A stretch of 64,000 bases of DNA, from NCBI GenBank assembly GCA_023014485.1, contig JAJOZX010001727.1:708001-772000 (forward strand), given 5' to 3'. Made by a program: the position numbers and the translations under genes. Below are positions 63,856 through 64,000 of this stretch, piece by piece (position 1 is the stretch's first letter; each line of letters opens with the position of its first letter). Below the pieces are notes generated by a model, which was given only the letters and a program-made list of their open reading frames with translations, made no database searches and was not told where the DNA came from. The DNA comes from Bathynomus jamesi (taxonomy: Eukaryota; Arthropoda; Malacostraca; Isopoda; Cirolanidae).

Positions 63856-64000
63856 ATGTGCCTCAACTCAGTCCTACATAACACCTGTAAGAATAGCAAC
63901 ACTTTGAATAATATTATCTCAACTGAGAACATTAATTCATCATTATCAAATGAAACTTTGGATGAGGCAATTCAAACTTTATGGTTGCTAGAATCTGTGG
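63856..64000 (+). CDS. pol: BEL copy 3 pol, N-terminal part (cut by window end)
   Basis: 48 codons, open to the window edge and in frame with gag across one TGA. They read MCLNSVLHNTCKNSNTLNNI, NETLDEAIQTLWLLESV, matching copy 2 at 30062. The LDEAIQTLWLLESVGI region precedes the RT of BEL elements. Whether translation starts at this ATG or by readthrough is open. Confidence 0.85.
   Translation, partial: MCLNSVLHNTCKNSNTLNNIISTENINSSLSNETLDEAIQTLWLLESV

Larger units (their letters stand above)
60885..64000 (+). mobile_element. BEL/Pao LTR retrotransposon, copy 3 (5' half; runs off the window)
   Basis: 5' LTR 60885-61565, primer site, leader, an intact gag-protease ORF and the start of pol. 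The sequence is nearly identical to copy 2 but without its frameshifts, so this copy is the best candidate for an active member. Its 3' part lies beyond 64000. Confidence 0.95.

Noticed and set aside
1..64000. Host genes, tRNA or rRNA genes
   Set aside because: No host-like protein domain, tRNA cloverleaf or rRNA core was recognised by eye. A dedicated RNA search was not possible here.

Overview
The window is eukaryotic repeat DNA made almost entirely of nested and tandem transposable elements. I found no host protein-coding gene, rRNA or tRNA. The source is an animal, most likely an arthropod and possibly a decapod crustacean. That assignment is inference. It rests on the BEL/Pao, Gypsy, Penelope-like, hAT and Tc1/mariner mixture, very long (TA)n tracts, and arthropod-telomere-like CCTAA repeats near 10175-10190.

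Region 1 (1-21475) is a four-level nest. A BEL/Pao element (copy 1; its left part lies outside the window) was split by a complete Ty3/Gypsy element (2136-19554, TSD TATAC). The Gypsy element carries a 7.4-kb array of a 29-bp satellite in its leader. It was itself split in gag by a 4.3-kb DNA transposon with 650-810-bp terminal inverted repeats (10554-14847, TSD AGGA), and in integrase by a 625-bp hAT-type element (18065-18689, TSD GCCGGGGA). The 3' LTR of copy 1 abuts the right end of yet another hAT.

Region 2 (21476-27097) holds an inverted pair of Penelope-like 3' ends with hammerhead-like motifs, split by a hAT with its own transposase remnant. It is followed by palindromes, a 21-bp minisatellite, C/G-rich minisatellites and Helitron-like duplicated modules. 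Region 3 (27098-34550) is a full BEL copy 2 with nearly identical LTRs. Region 4 (34551-39984) holds a Tc1/mariner DD37D element interrupted by a 5'-truncated LINE, then an unclassified DNA transposon (called TE-X here).

Region 5 (40010-55795) is the most unusual part. It is a roughly 15-kb array of eleven units joined by (TA)n, built from fragments of one hAT family (hAT-A), a nested hAT MITE (hAT-B) and the right end of TE-X. There are two unit sizes, about 1.0 kb and 0.4 kb. The array has later been invaded by a 3.4-kb hAT with an almost intact transposase (hAT-D), a 549-bp MITE (hAT-C), and a 3.0-kb CAC...GTG-ended transposon (element E).

Region 6 (55796-64000) contains a small Helitron-like element, a LINE 3' end, an inverted LTR pair, a second BEL family (gag split by a 185-bp hAT MITE and a solo LTR), and the 5' half of BEL copy 3. 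Copy 3 has an intact 654-codon gag ORF, followed in the same frame by a single TGA and then pol, which suggests stop-codon readthrough. The only interactions among these genes are within each element: gag, protease, RT, RNase H and integrase of the retrotransposons, and transposases acting on their own inverted repeats. Many lesions are single-base homopolymer indels, so some pseudogenes may reflect sequencing error rather than decay.
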